Origin: DASYUM01 sp036001225
GTDB lineage: Bacteria; Methylomirabilota; Methylomirabilia; Rokubacteriales; DASRDR01
Reading direction: 5' to 3'
DNA: 17,944 nt
Assembly (NCBI GenBank): GCA_036001225.1
Contig: DASYUM010000031.1
Span: forward strand, 1 to 17,944
How positions within the stretch are numbered: the stretch's first letter is position 1; each line of letters starts with the position of its first letter. The notes under the pieces are model-generated. The model was given only the letters and a program-made list of their open reading frames with translations. It did not search any database and was not told where the DNA came from. Below, piece after piece: positions 9,129 to 16,906 of this stretch. The translations under genes and the position numbers were made by a program.

Positions 9129-10067
9129 TCACACGAATAACGTGGACACCGACTCCTCGTCGTGGATCCGCCGGATCGCCTCGGCCAGGAGCGGGGCCAC
9201 CGAGAGGACCGTGATCTTGCGGTGCTGCTTTTCCTTCCCGAGCGGAATCGAGTTGGTCACGATGAGTTGCTCGAGGGGAGCCCCCTCGATTCGGGCCAAC
9301 GCCGGGCCCGAGAGGACGGGGTGGACGCCGCAAGCCAGGATGCGGCGAGCGCCCTCCCGCTTGAGGGCGTCGGCGGCCTGGACGAGCGTCCCCGCGGTGT
9401 CGATCATGTCGTCGATGATGAGGCAGTCCCGGCCGCGGACGTCGCCGATCAGGTACATGAAAACGGAGACGTTCGCCCCCTCCCGCCGCTTGTCCACGAT
9501 CGCCAGCCCGGCGTGGAGCCGCTTGGCGATGGCCCGGGCCCGCTCGACGCCCCCCGCGTCAGGAGAGACGACGACGAGATCGCTGAGCCCCAGCTTGGCG
9601 ACGTCCTCGATGATGACCGGGGCTGCGAACAGGTGGTCCACCGGGATGTCGAAGAAGCCCTGGATCTGCCCGGCGTGGAGGTCGAGGGCCAGCACCCGGT
9701 TGGCGCCGGCGACGGTGATGAGGTCGGCCACCAGCTTGGCGGAAATCGGCACCCGGGGCTGCACCTTCCGGTCCTGGCGGCCGTAGCCGTAATAGGGGAG
9801 CACGGCCGTGATGCGTTGGGCCGACGCCCGCTTGAAGGCGTCCAGCATCACCAGTAGCTCCATCAGATTGTCGTTGACCGGAGGACAGGTGGGCTGGACC
9901 ACGAAGACGTCGGCGCCCCGGACGTTCTCGTCGATCTGGACGAAGACCTCGCCGTCCGAGAAGCGCGCGACCTCCGCCTGACCGAGCGGGACCCCGAGCG
10001 CCGCCGCGATCTCTTCGGTGAGCCCGCGGTTGGCATTGCCCGAGAAGAGCTTCAGCTCATACGGCAT
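9129..10067 (-). CDS. prs: Ribose-phosphate pyrophosphokinase (PRPP synthetase)
   Basis: This enzyme makes PRPP from ribose 5-phosphate and ATP for nucleotide, His and Trp synthesis. The product shows the class I signatures: FSDGEVFVQIDENVRGADVF, NDNLMELLVMLDAFKRASA, VLPYYGYGRQDRK, LDLHAGQIQGFFDIPVDHL, VSPDAGGVERARAIAKRL and the PRPP-binding DDMIDTAGTL. I prefer the ATG at 10067 (312 residues) because GGAGG lies 8 nt upstream of it and the family N-terminus starts there. Two in-frame ATGs lie further upstream, at 10073 and 10085 (the latter giving 318 residues), but they sit too close to, or before, that Shine-Dalgarno sequence. tRNA-Gln precedes it and rplY follows. Confidence 0.97.
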   Translation of the reverse strand: MPYELKLFSGNANRGLTEEIAAALGVPLGQAEVARFSDGEVFVQIDENVRGADVFVVQPTCPPVNDNLMELLVMLDAFKRASAQRITAVLPYYGYGRQDRKVQPRVPISAKLVADLITVAGANRVLALDLHAGQIQGFFDIPVDHLFAAPVIIEDVAKLGLSDLVVVSPDAGGVERARAIAKRLHAGLAIVDKRREGANVSVFMYLIGDVRGRDCLIIDDMIDTAGTLVQAADALKREGARRILACGVHPVLSGPALARIEGAPLEQLIVTNSIPLGKEKQHRKITVLSVAPLLAEAIRRIHDEESVSTLFV

Positions 10068-10197
10068 CGCCATCGCCTCCGGCACCCGGGCGTCCCACCC
10101 GGTCGGGTCACCGCCTTCGACGCCGATTTTTCGGGTTCACGCGCCTCGGACGGCGGAGCCCCAGCCCCGCGACGTCCTGCGGCGCGCCTCCACGTTC

Positions 10198-10272
10198 TGG
10201 TTGGGGCGGGAGGATTCGAACCTCCGAATACGGGATCCAAAGTCCCGCGCCTTACCGCTTGGCCACGCCCCA
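10198..10272 (-). tRNA. tRNA-Gln (UUG anticodon)
   Basis: A 75-nt cloverleaf lies on the minus strand: acceptor TGGGGCG/CGCCCCA, D arm GCCA/GGC-type with AGCGGTAA, anticodon stem CGGGA/TCCCG around CTTTGGA (anticodon TTG), T arm GGAGG/CCTCC with TTCGAAT, discriminator A and encoded CCA. U1-A72 and the overall sequence resemble E. coli tRNA-Gln closely. The first 21 nt are also the end of the ispE reading frame. It lies between ispE and prs, as in Pseudomonas. Confidence 0.98.
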
Positions 10273-11214
10273 AGACGCCACTGATCGCTTCGCTGACCCG
10301 GCCGGCCGGTCCGAGATCACCGTCAGCGCCGGCCCGGCCACGGTCCGGGTCACCCAAACCCGCCACGGTCGCGCCGCCAGGGCGGCCCGGACGCGCCGCG
10401 CGGCTGCGCTCGACGCCGCCACGCCGACCACGGTCGGCCCGCTCCCCGACATCACGGCACCGAGCGCCCCGGCCCCGAGCAGCGCCGCCTTCACTTCGAG
10501 CAGCCCGGGCCACCGCTCGGTAACCGCCCGCTCGAGCCCGTTGACCAGCCGGGCCGCCACCACTCGCGCGCCGCCCGCCAGGGTGTCCACCAGCGCGCGC
10601 ACGGCGGCGCCCGACGTGAAGTCCCCCGACCCGAGCCGCCCGTAGACGTCGCGGGTGGCGAGCGGGAAGCCCGGGTTCACCACCACCAGCGGCACCGGCC
10701 GGGGCAGGGCGACCGCCGCGAGCCGCTCGCCCCGCCCTGAGGCCAGCGCCGGTCCCCCGCCCAGGAAGAACGGCACGTCCATCCCGAGCTCAGCGGCCAG
10801 CGCCCGCACCCGGGCGGGGGTGAGCGCCACTCTCCACAGTCGGCTCGCCCCCATCAGCACCGCCGCCGCGTCGGCCGACCCGCCGCCTAGCCCGGCCGCG
10901 ACCGGAATCGCCTTCGCGATCCGGATCCGAAGGCCGCTCCGCACCCCGGCTTCGTGCCGGAGCAGCTCCGCCGCGCGCCAGGCGAGGTTCTCGGGGCCCG
11001 CGGGCACTCCCGGCGCGTCGCACGCGAGCTCGATGCCCTCGCTGGCGGTCCTCTCGAGGGTGACGCGGTCGGCGACGTCGACGGCCGCCAGGAAGGTCAG
11101 CAGCTCATGGTAGCCATCGGGCCGCCGGCCCAAGACCTCCAGGCCGAGGTTGACCTTCGCACGGGCCCGCACGGTGAGCCGCCGTCCGCGTCCGAGCACG
11201 GAAAACCCTAACAT
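10252..11214 (-). CDS. ispE: 4-diphosphocytidyl-2-C-methyl-D-erythritol kinase
   Basis: This GHMP-family kinase phosphorylates CDP-methylerythritol in the MEP isoprenoid pathway. The substrate motif (AKVNLGLEVLGRRPDGYHEL) lies near the N-terminus. The glycine-rich ATP loop (PVAAGLGGGSADAAAVL) is at about residues 104-119, and the C-terminal GHMP motif is GAVMSGSGPTVVG. The frame is 320 residues, longer than the roughly 280-300 usual. About 12 extra residues lie at the N-terminus and a tail of about 20 after the last conserved strand (TVAGPALTVI). The final codons WGVAKR-stop coincide with nt 1-21 of tRNA-Gln. The start ATG is 15 nt after the LolB-like gene; a GTG at codon 15 is an alternative. 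Confidence 0.95.
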   Translation of the reverse strand: MLGFSVLGRGRRLTVRARAKVNLGLEVLGRRPDGYHELLTFLAAVDVADRVTLERTASEGIELACDAPGVPAGPENLAWRAAELLRHEAGVRSGLRIRIAKAIPVAAGLGGGSADAAAVLMGASRLWRVALTPARVRALAAELGMDVPFFLGGGPALASGRGERLAAVALPRPVPLVVVNPGFPLATRDVYGRLGSGDFTSGAAVRALVDTLAGGARVVAARLVNGLERAVTERWPGLLEVKAALLGAGALGAVMSGSGPTVVGVAASSAAARRVRAALAARPWRVWVTRTVAGPALTVISDRPAGSAKRSVASWGVAKR

Positions 11215-11229
11215 GACGAGGGCTTCCCG

Positions 11230-12027
11230 TCAATCGAGCTGTTCGATCGTCACCCCCGCTGGCAGCACGATCTCGAATCCCTCGGGCGGCGGCGCCACGT
11301 ACTCACCGGAGATGTAGCGGAGGTGGACCTCGAGCGACTGCCGGGGGACCTCGAGGGCCAGCGCTTGGACGGGGCCGCCGATCGCGCGCTCAAAGGTGGC
11401 GGTCAGGCGCTGGCCGTTTTCGAGTTGGAGCCGGGCGGGCTGGCCTTCGGCGGTGACCCACACCCGCTCGCGGAGGGCGCCGCGCTCGAAGACGAGATGC
11501 GGTCCCCGCTCCTGCGCGACCCGGACGGCGACGCCGTCGGGCGGCGGGGGCACGTAGCCGGCCAGCAGCCGGATGAGGGTCTCCGGCTCGACCGGCACGC
11601 CGAGCCAGCGCCCCATGGCCTCCGGCGTGGGACGGGCGGTCCAGGCTCTCCGCTCGGCCGGGCTGTAAGCGAGCAGGCGCTCGGGTCCGGCGACGACGAT
11701 GACGGCAGGGAGCCCGAGGGGCGTGATCGCCTCGAAGCGGAGGCGGGTGGGCGACAGCAGCAGGGCGCCGGCGCTCCGCTGGGCGCGCCCTCGGCGGACG
11801 ATCGTGAGATCCACGGCCGCCCGCAGCCCCGGGAAGCGGCGCCACTCCTCTTCCCAGCGGCGCACCAGCGCGTCGGCCTGGTCGGCGGGTACCCCGCCCA
11901 GGACGAGCGGTTGGCGCTCAGGAACGGCGGCACAGCCCGCGAGAACGACGGCGACGAAGGCGGCGAGCGCAGGCTGAAGTCGGCGCCGCCGGTCGGTCGC
12001 TACCACCGCCTGGTGCCAGGCCAACAC
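11230..12027 (-). CDS. LolB-like outer-membrane lipoprotein (DUF4292-type)
   Basis: This is a predicted lipoprotein of up to 265 residues. Four arginines at 13-16 precede a hydrophobic stretch (about 17-29), and the lipobox LAGC gives C32 as the lipidated residue. The mature part looks beta-rich. Its order, a Trp/Arg-rich helix (WEEEWRRFPGLRAAVDLTI) then SAGALLLSPTRLRFEAITPLG, is the pattern of LolB/LolA/DUF4292 proteins, which bind lipoprotein acyl chains. The place directly upstream of ispE is the classical lolB position. A role in inserting lipoproteins into the outer membrane is therefore inferred. The first GTG (12027) is used here; a GTG at codon 8 (12006) gives a more usual signal peptide length. 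Confidence 0.75.
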   Translation of the reverse strand: MLAWHQAVVATDRRRRLQPALAAFVAVVLAGCAAVPERQPLVLGGVPADQADALVRRWEEEWRRFPGLRAAVDLTIVRRGRAQRSAGALLLSPTRLRFEAITPLGLPAVIVVAGPERLLAYSPAERRAWTARPTPEAMGRWLGVPVEPETLIRLLAGYVPPPPDGVAVRVAQERGPHLVFERGALRERVWVTAEGQPARLQLENGQRLTATFERAIGGPVQALALEVPRQSLEVHLRYISGEYVAPPPEGFEIVLPAGVTIEQLD

Positions 12028-12042
12028 GCGGGTGATTGGCCG

Positions 12043-12073
12043 CGCCCTTTCGGGGGAGGGTTCCGAGAGGGCG
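12043..12073 (-). repeat. Imperfect hairpin between the TPR and LolB-like genes
   Basis: CGCCCTTTCGG and CCGAGAGGGCG (plus-strand reading) form an 11-bp stem with a 9-base loop. In the minus-strand RNA one pair becomes a C/A mismatch. It fills much of the 61-nt gap after the TPR stop. No T-run follows, so it is a candidate processing or stability hairpin rather than a clear terminator. Confidence 0.35.
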
Positions 12074-12088
12074 GAAGCCCCACCGAGG

Positions 12089-13810
12089 CTACTTGCGGCC
12101 TTCCCGCTGGCGGACCTTTTGGATCTTCCGCTTGACGCCCTCCTGGGCGGGATCCAGCTCCAGCGACTTCTCCCAGGCGCGGAGCGCCTCGGCCTCGTTG
12201 CCGGTCTTGAGCTGGGCGTCGCCCAGGTGGTCGTAGATGACAGGGTCTTCCTTGCCTTTGGTCAGTTCCACTGCCCGGCGGAGCTCGTGGAGCGCATCAT
12301 CGTATCGACCCTGCTGGTAGTACGCCCAGCCGAGGCTGTCCACGAAGAAGCCGTTGTCGGGCTCCAGCTCGAGAGCCTTCCGGATGAGCCCCTCGGCCTC
12401 GTCGAGGCGGACGCCCTTCTCGGCGAACATGTAGCCGACGTAGTTGTAGGCCTCGGCGTGCTTGGGATCGAGCCCGATCACCCGCCGGAACTGGGTCACC
12501 GCGTCGTCGAATTTGCCGTGCTTCTCGTAGGTGACGCCGAGCTGGAAATGGAGGTCCTTGTTCTTGTCGTCGAGGGTGAGGCCTTCTTCGTAGGTGGCGA
12601 TCGCGCGGTCGTAGCGGTTCGCCCGCTGATAGGCCATCCCGAGGTAGAGGAACAACTCGGGCCGCTTGGGGTCGAGGTTGATCGCTTCCTGGAGGACGGC
12701 GATGGCCTGATCGTAGCGCTTGGCCCGGCTGTGCAGGAAGCCGAGCTGGAGTCGGGCATCGATGGACTTGGGATCGGCCCGCAGGACTTCCCGCAACTCC
12801 TGGAGAGCCTCCGCCTCCCGGCCGGCGTCGAGGTAGGCGGAGGAGAGGTAGAAGCGCGCTCGCAGATTGTTCGGCTCCAGCGTCAGCACGCGGCGAAAGG
12901 CAGCGATCGCTTCGTCGTAGGCCTTCTGCTCGTAGCGCACGGCGCCGAGCTTGATCCAGACCCGAGGATCACTGGGGAGCTGGTCGGCGAGTGCCGCGTA
13001 TTCATCGCTCGCGTCCTTGAACTTCCCGAGCCGGATGAGTAGCTCACCCAGCCGGTCCCGCAGGGCAGCGCTGTCGGGGTTGGCCTCGATCGCCTGCCGG
13101 TAGACGGCCACCGCCTCGTCGTCTTTCTTCTCCTGCTCGTACACGAAGGCCAGGGCCGCCCAGGCCCCGTCCTGGTCGGGGTCCAGCTCGACCGCCCGGC
13201 GGAGCAGCCGGGTCGCATCGTCCCAAGCCTGCCGCTCAACCGCGAGCTGGCCGAGCAGGTAATGGGCGCGCGCATGGCGGGGTTGGACCTGGAGGAGCCG
13301 CTCGAGGATCACGCGGGCGCGCTCGTGGTCCTTCTGCTCGACGAAATAGCGGGCGAGCCGCTCGTAGGGCTCAGGCGATGGCGGGTCGAGGCGGATCGCC
13401 TGCTCGAGCTCGGCGGCCGCTTCACTCTCCTTTTTCTGCGCATGGTAGAGCTCGGCCAGCGTCAGTCGCGCCGCCACCGACTGCCCGTCGAGGGCGATCG
13501 CCTTGTTGGCGGCGGCGACGGCGTCTGCGTACGCCTCCTGTCGCCCCAGCCAGCGGGCCATCAAGACCCACAGCGCCGCGCTCTTGCCGTCCCGGTCGAT
13601 CGCCTTCTTCAGCTCGGCGATCGCCTCCGGGATGCGGCCAGCCTGCGCGTACATGTGCGCCATCGTCACATGAAGGTAAGCGACCTTGTCGGCTTCTCGA
13701 TAGGGGACCGGCCCCGGGCCCGACCCGGGAACTCCGGGCTGGGGGGAGGCCGCACAGCCGAGAAAGAGCGTGATCACGAGCGCGGAGGGCCAGCCTCCGG
13801 ACAACCTCAT
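12089..13810 (-). CDS. TPR-repeat lipoprotein with 15 tandem repeats
   Basis: This 573-residue protein has a short N-terminal signal (residues 1-18). C19 follows in FLGC, a slightly atypical lipobox with Phe at -3. A Pro/Gly linker comes next, then about 15 near-continuous 34-residue tetratricopeptide repeats from about residue 45 to 560. They carry the usual W/L-G-Y-A-P positions (for example AIAAFRRVLTLEPNN). A short basic tail ends it. TPR solenoids are scaffolds for protein-protein contacts. The cargo cannot be read from sequence. A TPR protein occupies the same place next to lolB in Pseudomonas, so a link with lipoprotein or envelope assembly is plausible. The start ATG overlaps the dciA stop as ATGA. 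Confidence 0.93.
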   Translation of the reverse strand: MRLSGGWPSALVITLFLGCAASPQPGVPGSGPGPVPYREADKVAYLHVTMAHMYAQAGRIPEAIAELKKAIDRDGKSAALWVLMARWLGRQEAYADAVAAANKAIALDGQSVAARLTLAELYHAQKKESEAAAELEQAIRLDPPSPEPYERLARYFVEQKDHERARVILERLLQVQPRHARAHYLLGQLAVERQAWDDATRLLRRAVELDPDQDGAWAALAFVYEQEKKDDEAVAVYRQAIEANPDSAALRDRLGELLIRLGKFKDASDEYAALADQLPSDPRVWIKLGAVRYEQKAYDEAIAAFRRVLTLEPNNLRARFYLSSAYLDAGREAEALQELREVLRADPKSIDARLQLGFLHSRAKRYDQAIAVLQEAINLDPKRPELFLYLGMAYQRANRYDRAIATYEEGLTLDDKNKDLHFQLGVTYEKHGKFDDAVTQFRRVIGLDPKHAEAYNYVGYMFAEKGVRLDEAEGLIRKALELEPDNGFFVDSLGWAYYQQGRYDDALHELRRAVELTKGKEDPVIYDHLGDAQLKTGNEAEALRAWEKSLELDPAQEGVKRKIQKVRQREGRK

Positions 13811-14118
13811 CGGACTACCTCTCCTTCAACGGCGCCTACCGGCGCCAGGTGGAAACGAATGGCTCGGATGTTGGCCGCGGGAGCGATGGCGCGACAGCGG
13901 TCCAGGAGGGCGGCCTCGTCCAGGCTGAGACGGTGGAGCCAGCCGGAGCTCTCCACCGCTACCCGCAGGATGCCAGCATCCACGCCCTCGGCCCGGGTGC
14001 GGGCGGCGGCGGGACCGGCGATCTCGGCCCATGCCGCGACCACGCGGGCTTCGGCGAGGCGGGTGGCCATTCCGGGCAGCGCCGCCAGCAGCGTCCCTAC
14101 GCGGACGGGTTCACTCAT
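13807..14118 (-). CDS. dciA: DciA-type replicative helicase loader (DUF721)
   Basis: This small 103-residue protein consists almost only of the DUF721 domain: VVAAWAEIAGPAAARTRAEG, ILRVAVESSGWLHRLSLDEA, then LLDRCRAIAPAANIRAIRFHL. The Trp and the wA-x-x-L motif are the family hallmarks. DciA proteins assist loading of the DnaB helicase in bacteria without DnaC or DnaI. It overlaps the MFS gene upstream by 8 nt and the TPR gene downstream by 4 nt, so all three are probably co-translated. Family assignment is good; the loader role is from family knowledge. Confidence 0.85.
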   Translation of the reverse strand: MSEPVRVGTLLAALPGMATRLAEARVVAAWAEIAGPAAARTRAEGVDAGILRVAVESSGWLHRLSLDEAALLDRCRAIAPAANIRAIRFHLAPVGAVEGEVVR

Positions 14119-15427
14119 CAGCCGAATGCCCGGAGCTTACCACGGCCAGGCCCCGTTCGACCCGCCGCATGTCGGCCGCCACCACCGAGGCCGCGGCCAG
14201 GGCGAGGAGGCCGGCGAAGAAAATGATGACCGGCAGCAGCACCATCGCGCCCTGGAGCGACCGCCGCCGGTCGGAGATGAGACCGATGACGGCCGGCGAG
14301 AGGAAATCCCCGCCGAAGTGGATCAGGAGGACGAAGATCGCCACCGCGGTGGCGCGGAGGGAGGGGTGGACGACGTTGTGGATGACCGCGTTCACGCTTC
14401 CCACGTAGAGCAGCAGAAAGAAGATGGCGAAGAAGAGGGCGGGCAGGAAGATCTGGGGGCTGTCGTGGAGCAGGAACAGGAACCCGAAGGGCGCCGACAC
14501 GATGAACCCGCCGGCGATGGTGAGGAGGTGGCCGGCGGGCGTCCGCCGGTAGAGCGCGTCCCCGATGAGGCCGCCGGCCACCACGCCGAGCACGCCGCCG
14601 CCGGCCGACAGCGCGCCGTACCAGGCGGTGGCTTCGTTCAGCGGGAAGCGCTTGACCCGCGTGAGATAGGTGGGGAGCCAGGCGGCGAAGGCCCCCGTCG
14701 CGAAGGCCACCAGCATGCCGACCACGCAGACCAGTAGGAAGGTCGGGATGCGGAACAGCCCCAGGATGCCCGAGAAGAGCCAGGGGAGCGTCGGGGCGGG
14801 AACGGCCGCCACCACGGGGCCGTCGTCCAGCATGAGGTCATGGCCGCCCCGAGGCGGGTCGCCGAGACGCCAGGCGAGGAGCGCCAGGATCAGGCTGGGG
14901 ATGCCGACCAGGAGGAAGGCCGCCCGCCAACCGAAGTGGCTGCCGACCACGCCGCCCACGGTGACGCCGATCGCCCCGCCGAGGGGAAGGGCGGCATTGA
15001 AGATCCCGTTCACGAAGCCGCGCCGGACTTTGGGGAACAGGTCGGACACCATGGCGGTGGCGGTGGGGCCGTAGGACGCCTCGCCGATGCCGACCACGAC
15101 CCGGGTCAGGAAGAGCTGCCAGTACGAGTGGGCCAACCCGGAGAGGAACGTCGCCGCGCCCCACACGGCGACCCCGACGGCGATGAGGCGGTGACGGGCC
15201 AGGCGATCGCCCAGGATGCCAAGCGGGATGGAGGCGAGCATGTAGAGGAACATGAACGCCGAGGCCAGCCAGCCGAGCTCGGTGTCGGACAGACCCAGGT
15301 CGTCCTTGACCAGAGGGAAGACGCCGAAGATGATCTGCCGGTCCACGTAGTTGAAGAGGTTGACGGCAAACAAGATCCCGAGGGCGTACCGCGCGGAGCG
15401 GGGAGAAAAGACATCGGTGGACCTCAT
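14111..15427 (-). CDS. MFS transporter, Spinster-like
   Basis: This is a 438-residue inner-membrane transporter of the major facilitator superfamily with about 12 hydrophobic segments. The N-terminal half carries NYVDRQIIFGVFPLVKDDLG, the loop 2-3 signature GILGDRLARHRLI and VVGIGEASYGPTATAMVSDL. These resemble the Spinster group, whose known members move sphingolipids or lysolipids in animals; bacterial substrates are largely unknown. It is the first gene of the long minus-strand run and its stop overlaps the dciA start by 8 nt. Transport substrate cannot be inferred here. The start ATG has only a weak purine stretch upstream. Confidence 0.88.
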   Translation of the reverse strand: MRSTDVFSPRSARYALGILFAVNLFNYVDRQIIFGVFPLVKDDLGLSDTELGWLASAFMFLYMLASIPLGILGDRLARHRLIAVGVAVWGAATFLSGLAHSYWQLFLTRVVVGIGEASYGPTATAMVSDLFPKVRRGFVNGIFNAALPLGGAIGVTVGGVVGSHFGWRAAFLLVGIPSLILALLAWRLGDPPRGGHDLMLDDGPVVAAVPAPTLPWLFSGILGLFRIPTFLLVCVVGMLVAFATGAFAAWLPTYLTRVKRFPLNEATAWYGALSAGGGVLGVVAGGLIGDALYRRTPAGHLLTIAGGFIVSAPFGFLFLLHDSPQIFLPALFFAIFFLLLYVGSVNAVIHNVVHPSLRATAVAIFVLLIHFGGDFLSPAVIGLISDRRRSLQGAMVLLPVIIFFAGLLALAAASVVAADMRRVERGLAVVSSGHSADE

Positions 15428-15447
15428 CGGCTCGCGTTCGGCCGATT

Positions 15448-15477
15448 ATCCTAGCACGCGGGCGCGAAGACCGCCAA
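15448..15477 (-). promoter_or_regulatory. Candidate promoter for the MFS-dciA-TPR run
   Basis: On the minus strand TTGGCG (15477-15472) and TAGGAT (15453-15448) are 18 bp apart, each 4/6 to consensus. Initiation near 15441 leaves a leader of about 14 nt before the ATG at 15427. GATAAT overlapping it is an alternative -10. It lies back to back with the rlmD promoter. Confidence 0.45.
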
Positions 15478-15490
15478 CAATTCGCGTGGT

Positions 15491-15519
15491 TTGACGCGGT
15501 TGCCCCGCTGGCGTAGCAT
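15491..15519 (+). promoter_or_regulatory. Candidate promoter for rlmD
   Basis: TTGACG (15491-15496, 5/6) and TAGCAT (15514-15519, 4/6) are separated by 17 bp. Initiation about 7 nt after the -10 would fall near 15526, only about 4 nt before the preferred ATG at 15530, implying a nearly leaderless mRNA. The two divergent -35 elements are 13 bp apart. Confidence 0.55.
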
Positions 15520-15529
15520 GCAGGGACGC

Positions 15530-16906
15530 ATGACCCACCCTCGGCGCGGCGATCTTCTGACCGTGGACGTGACCGACCTCGCATTCGGCGGCGAGGGGGT
15601 GGCCCGGGTCGGTGGCTTCGTCCTGTTCGTGCCGGGTGGGGTGCCCGGCGACCGGCTCGACGTACGGCTGGTCCAGGTCCGCCCGCGCTTCGGGCGCGTC
15701 CAGATCGAGCGTATCGTGACCCCGTCCGCCGTTCGGACCGAGGCGCCCTGCCCGTATTTCGGGCGCTGCGGGGGCTGCCGGCTCCAGCATGTCCGCTACG
15801 AGGCGCAGCTCGAGTTCAAGCAGCGCCAGGTCGCCGAGTGCCTGGCCCGGCTGGGCGGCCTCGGGCCGGCGGAGACCGTACCCCTGCGACCGATCCTCGG
15901 CGCCCCCGAGATCTTCGGGTACCGGAACAAAATGGAGTTCACGTTCGCCGAAGCCGGCGGCGCGGCCATCGTCGGCCTCCACGAGGCCGAGCGCTACGAC
16001 GCGATTCTCGACATCGAGCGCTGCCTCATCCAGTCGGAGACGATGAACGCCGTCCTCGCCGAGGTGCGCGCCTTTGTGCGCCAGACCGGCTGGCGCGTCT
16101 ATCGCCAGGAGAGTGAGGAGGGCCTGCTGCGCTTCCTCGTCCTGCGGGAGGGGCGGGCGACCGGGGAAGCCATGGTGAACCTGGTGACCGCCTCCCCGGA
16201 CGTGGCGACCGCCCGTGCGCTGGCCGACCGCCTGCGCGCGCGCTGTCCGCAGGTGGCCTCGGTCGTTTTGAACGTGAACCCGAAGAAGGCGGCGGTCGCG
16301 GTGGGCGTCGAGGAGCATCCCATCGCCGGGAACGAGCGGATCCGCGAGCAGCTGGGCGGGATCGAGTTCGCCATCTCGGCGAACTCGTTCTTCCAGACCA
16401 ACACCCGCCAGGCCGAGCGGCTGTTCGGGATCGTCGCCGAGTACGCGGAGCTCCACGGCCGCGAGGTCGTGTTCGACCTCTACTCGGGCACCGGGGCGAT
16501 CAGTCTTCTCCTCGCCCGGCAGGCGCGGGCGGTGTACGGGATCGAGTTGGTGCCGGCGGCGATCGAGGACGCGACTCGCAACGCCGCCGCCAATGGAATC
16601 GCCAACTGCACGTTCCTCTCCGGCGAGGTGCGCCACGTCCTGCCCGAGCTCATGCGACAGGGCACTCGCGCGGAGGTGGTGGTGGCGGATCCCCCGCGAG
16701 CCGGCTTCCACCCCAAAGCGCTCCGGGCGGTGGTGGCGCTGGCGCCGGCCCGGATCGTGTACGTCTCCTGCAATCCCGCCACCCTCGCCCGCGATCTCGC
16801 CGTCCTCCGGGCGGGCGGCTATGCGCTGAAGACCGTCCAGCCGATCGACATGTTCCCGCACACGCCGCACATCGAGGTGGTGGCCCGCCTCGACGCCGCC
16901 GTCTGA
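15530..16906 (+). CDS. rlmD: 23S rRNA (uracil-5-)-methyltransferase, RlmD/RumA family
   Basis: This SAM-dependent enzyme forms 5-methyluridine in 23S rRNA (U1939 in E. coli). The 458-residue product has an N-terminal TRAM RNA-binding domain (about 5-62). The [4Fe-4S] ligands are C74, C80, C83 and C165 (CPYFGRCGGC, ERCLIQ). The SAM-binding loop FDLYSGTGAISLLLA is followed by ADPPRAG, the catalytic C414 in YVSCNPATLARDL and a C-terminal QPIDMFPHTPHIEVV. I chose the ATG at 15530 because the TRAM domain starts there. An upstream TTG at 15491 is the -35 element of the promoter, and an ATG at 15518 overlaps the -10. The exact uridine target (RlmC, RlmD or dual RlmCD) cannot be told from sequence. 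Confidence 0.93.
   Translation: MTHPRRGDLLTVDVTDLAFGGEGVARVGGFVLFVPGGVPGDRLDVRLVQVRPRFGRVQIERIVTPSAVRTEAPCPYFGRCGGCRLQHVRYEAQLEFKQRQVAECLARLGGLGPAETVPLRPILGAPEIFGYRNKMEFTFAEAGGAAIVGLHEAERYDAILDIERCLIQSETMNAVLAEVRAFVRQTGWRVYRQESEEGLLRFLVLREGRATGEAMVNLVTASPDVATARALADRLRARCPQVASVVLNVNPKKAAVAVGVEEHPIAGNERIREQLGGIEFAISANSFFQTNTRQAERLFGIVAEYAELHGREVVFDLYSGTGAISLLLARQARAVYGIELVPAAIEDATRNAAANGIANCTFLSGEVRHVLPELMRQGTRAEVVVADPPRAGFHPKALRAVVALAPARIVYVSCNPATLARDLAVLRAGGYALKTVQPIDMFPHTPHIEVVARLDAAV

Noticed and set aside
10086..10197. Possible promoter or terminator between tRNA-Gln and prs
   Set aside because: I found only short GC inverted repeats and one A-rich patch, with no hexamer pair near consensus and no T-run.
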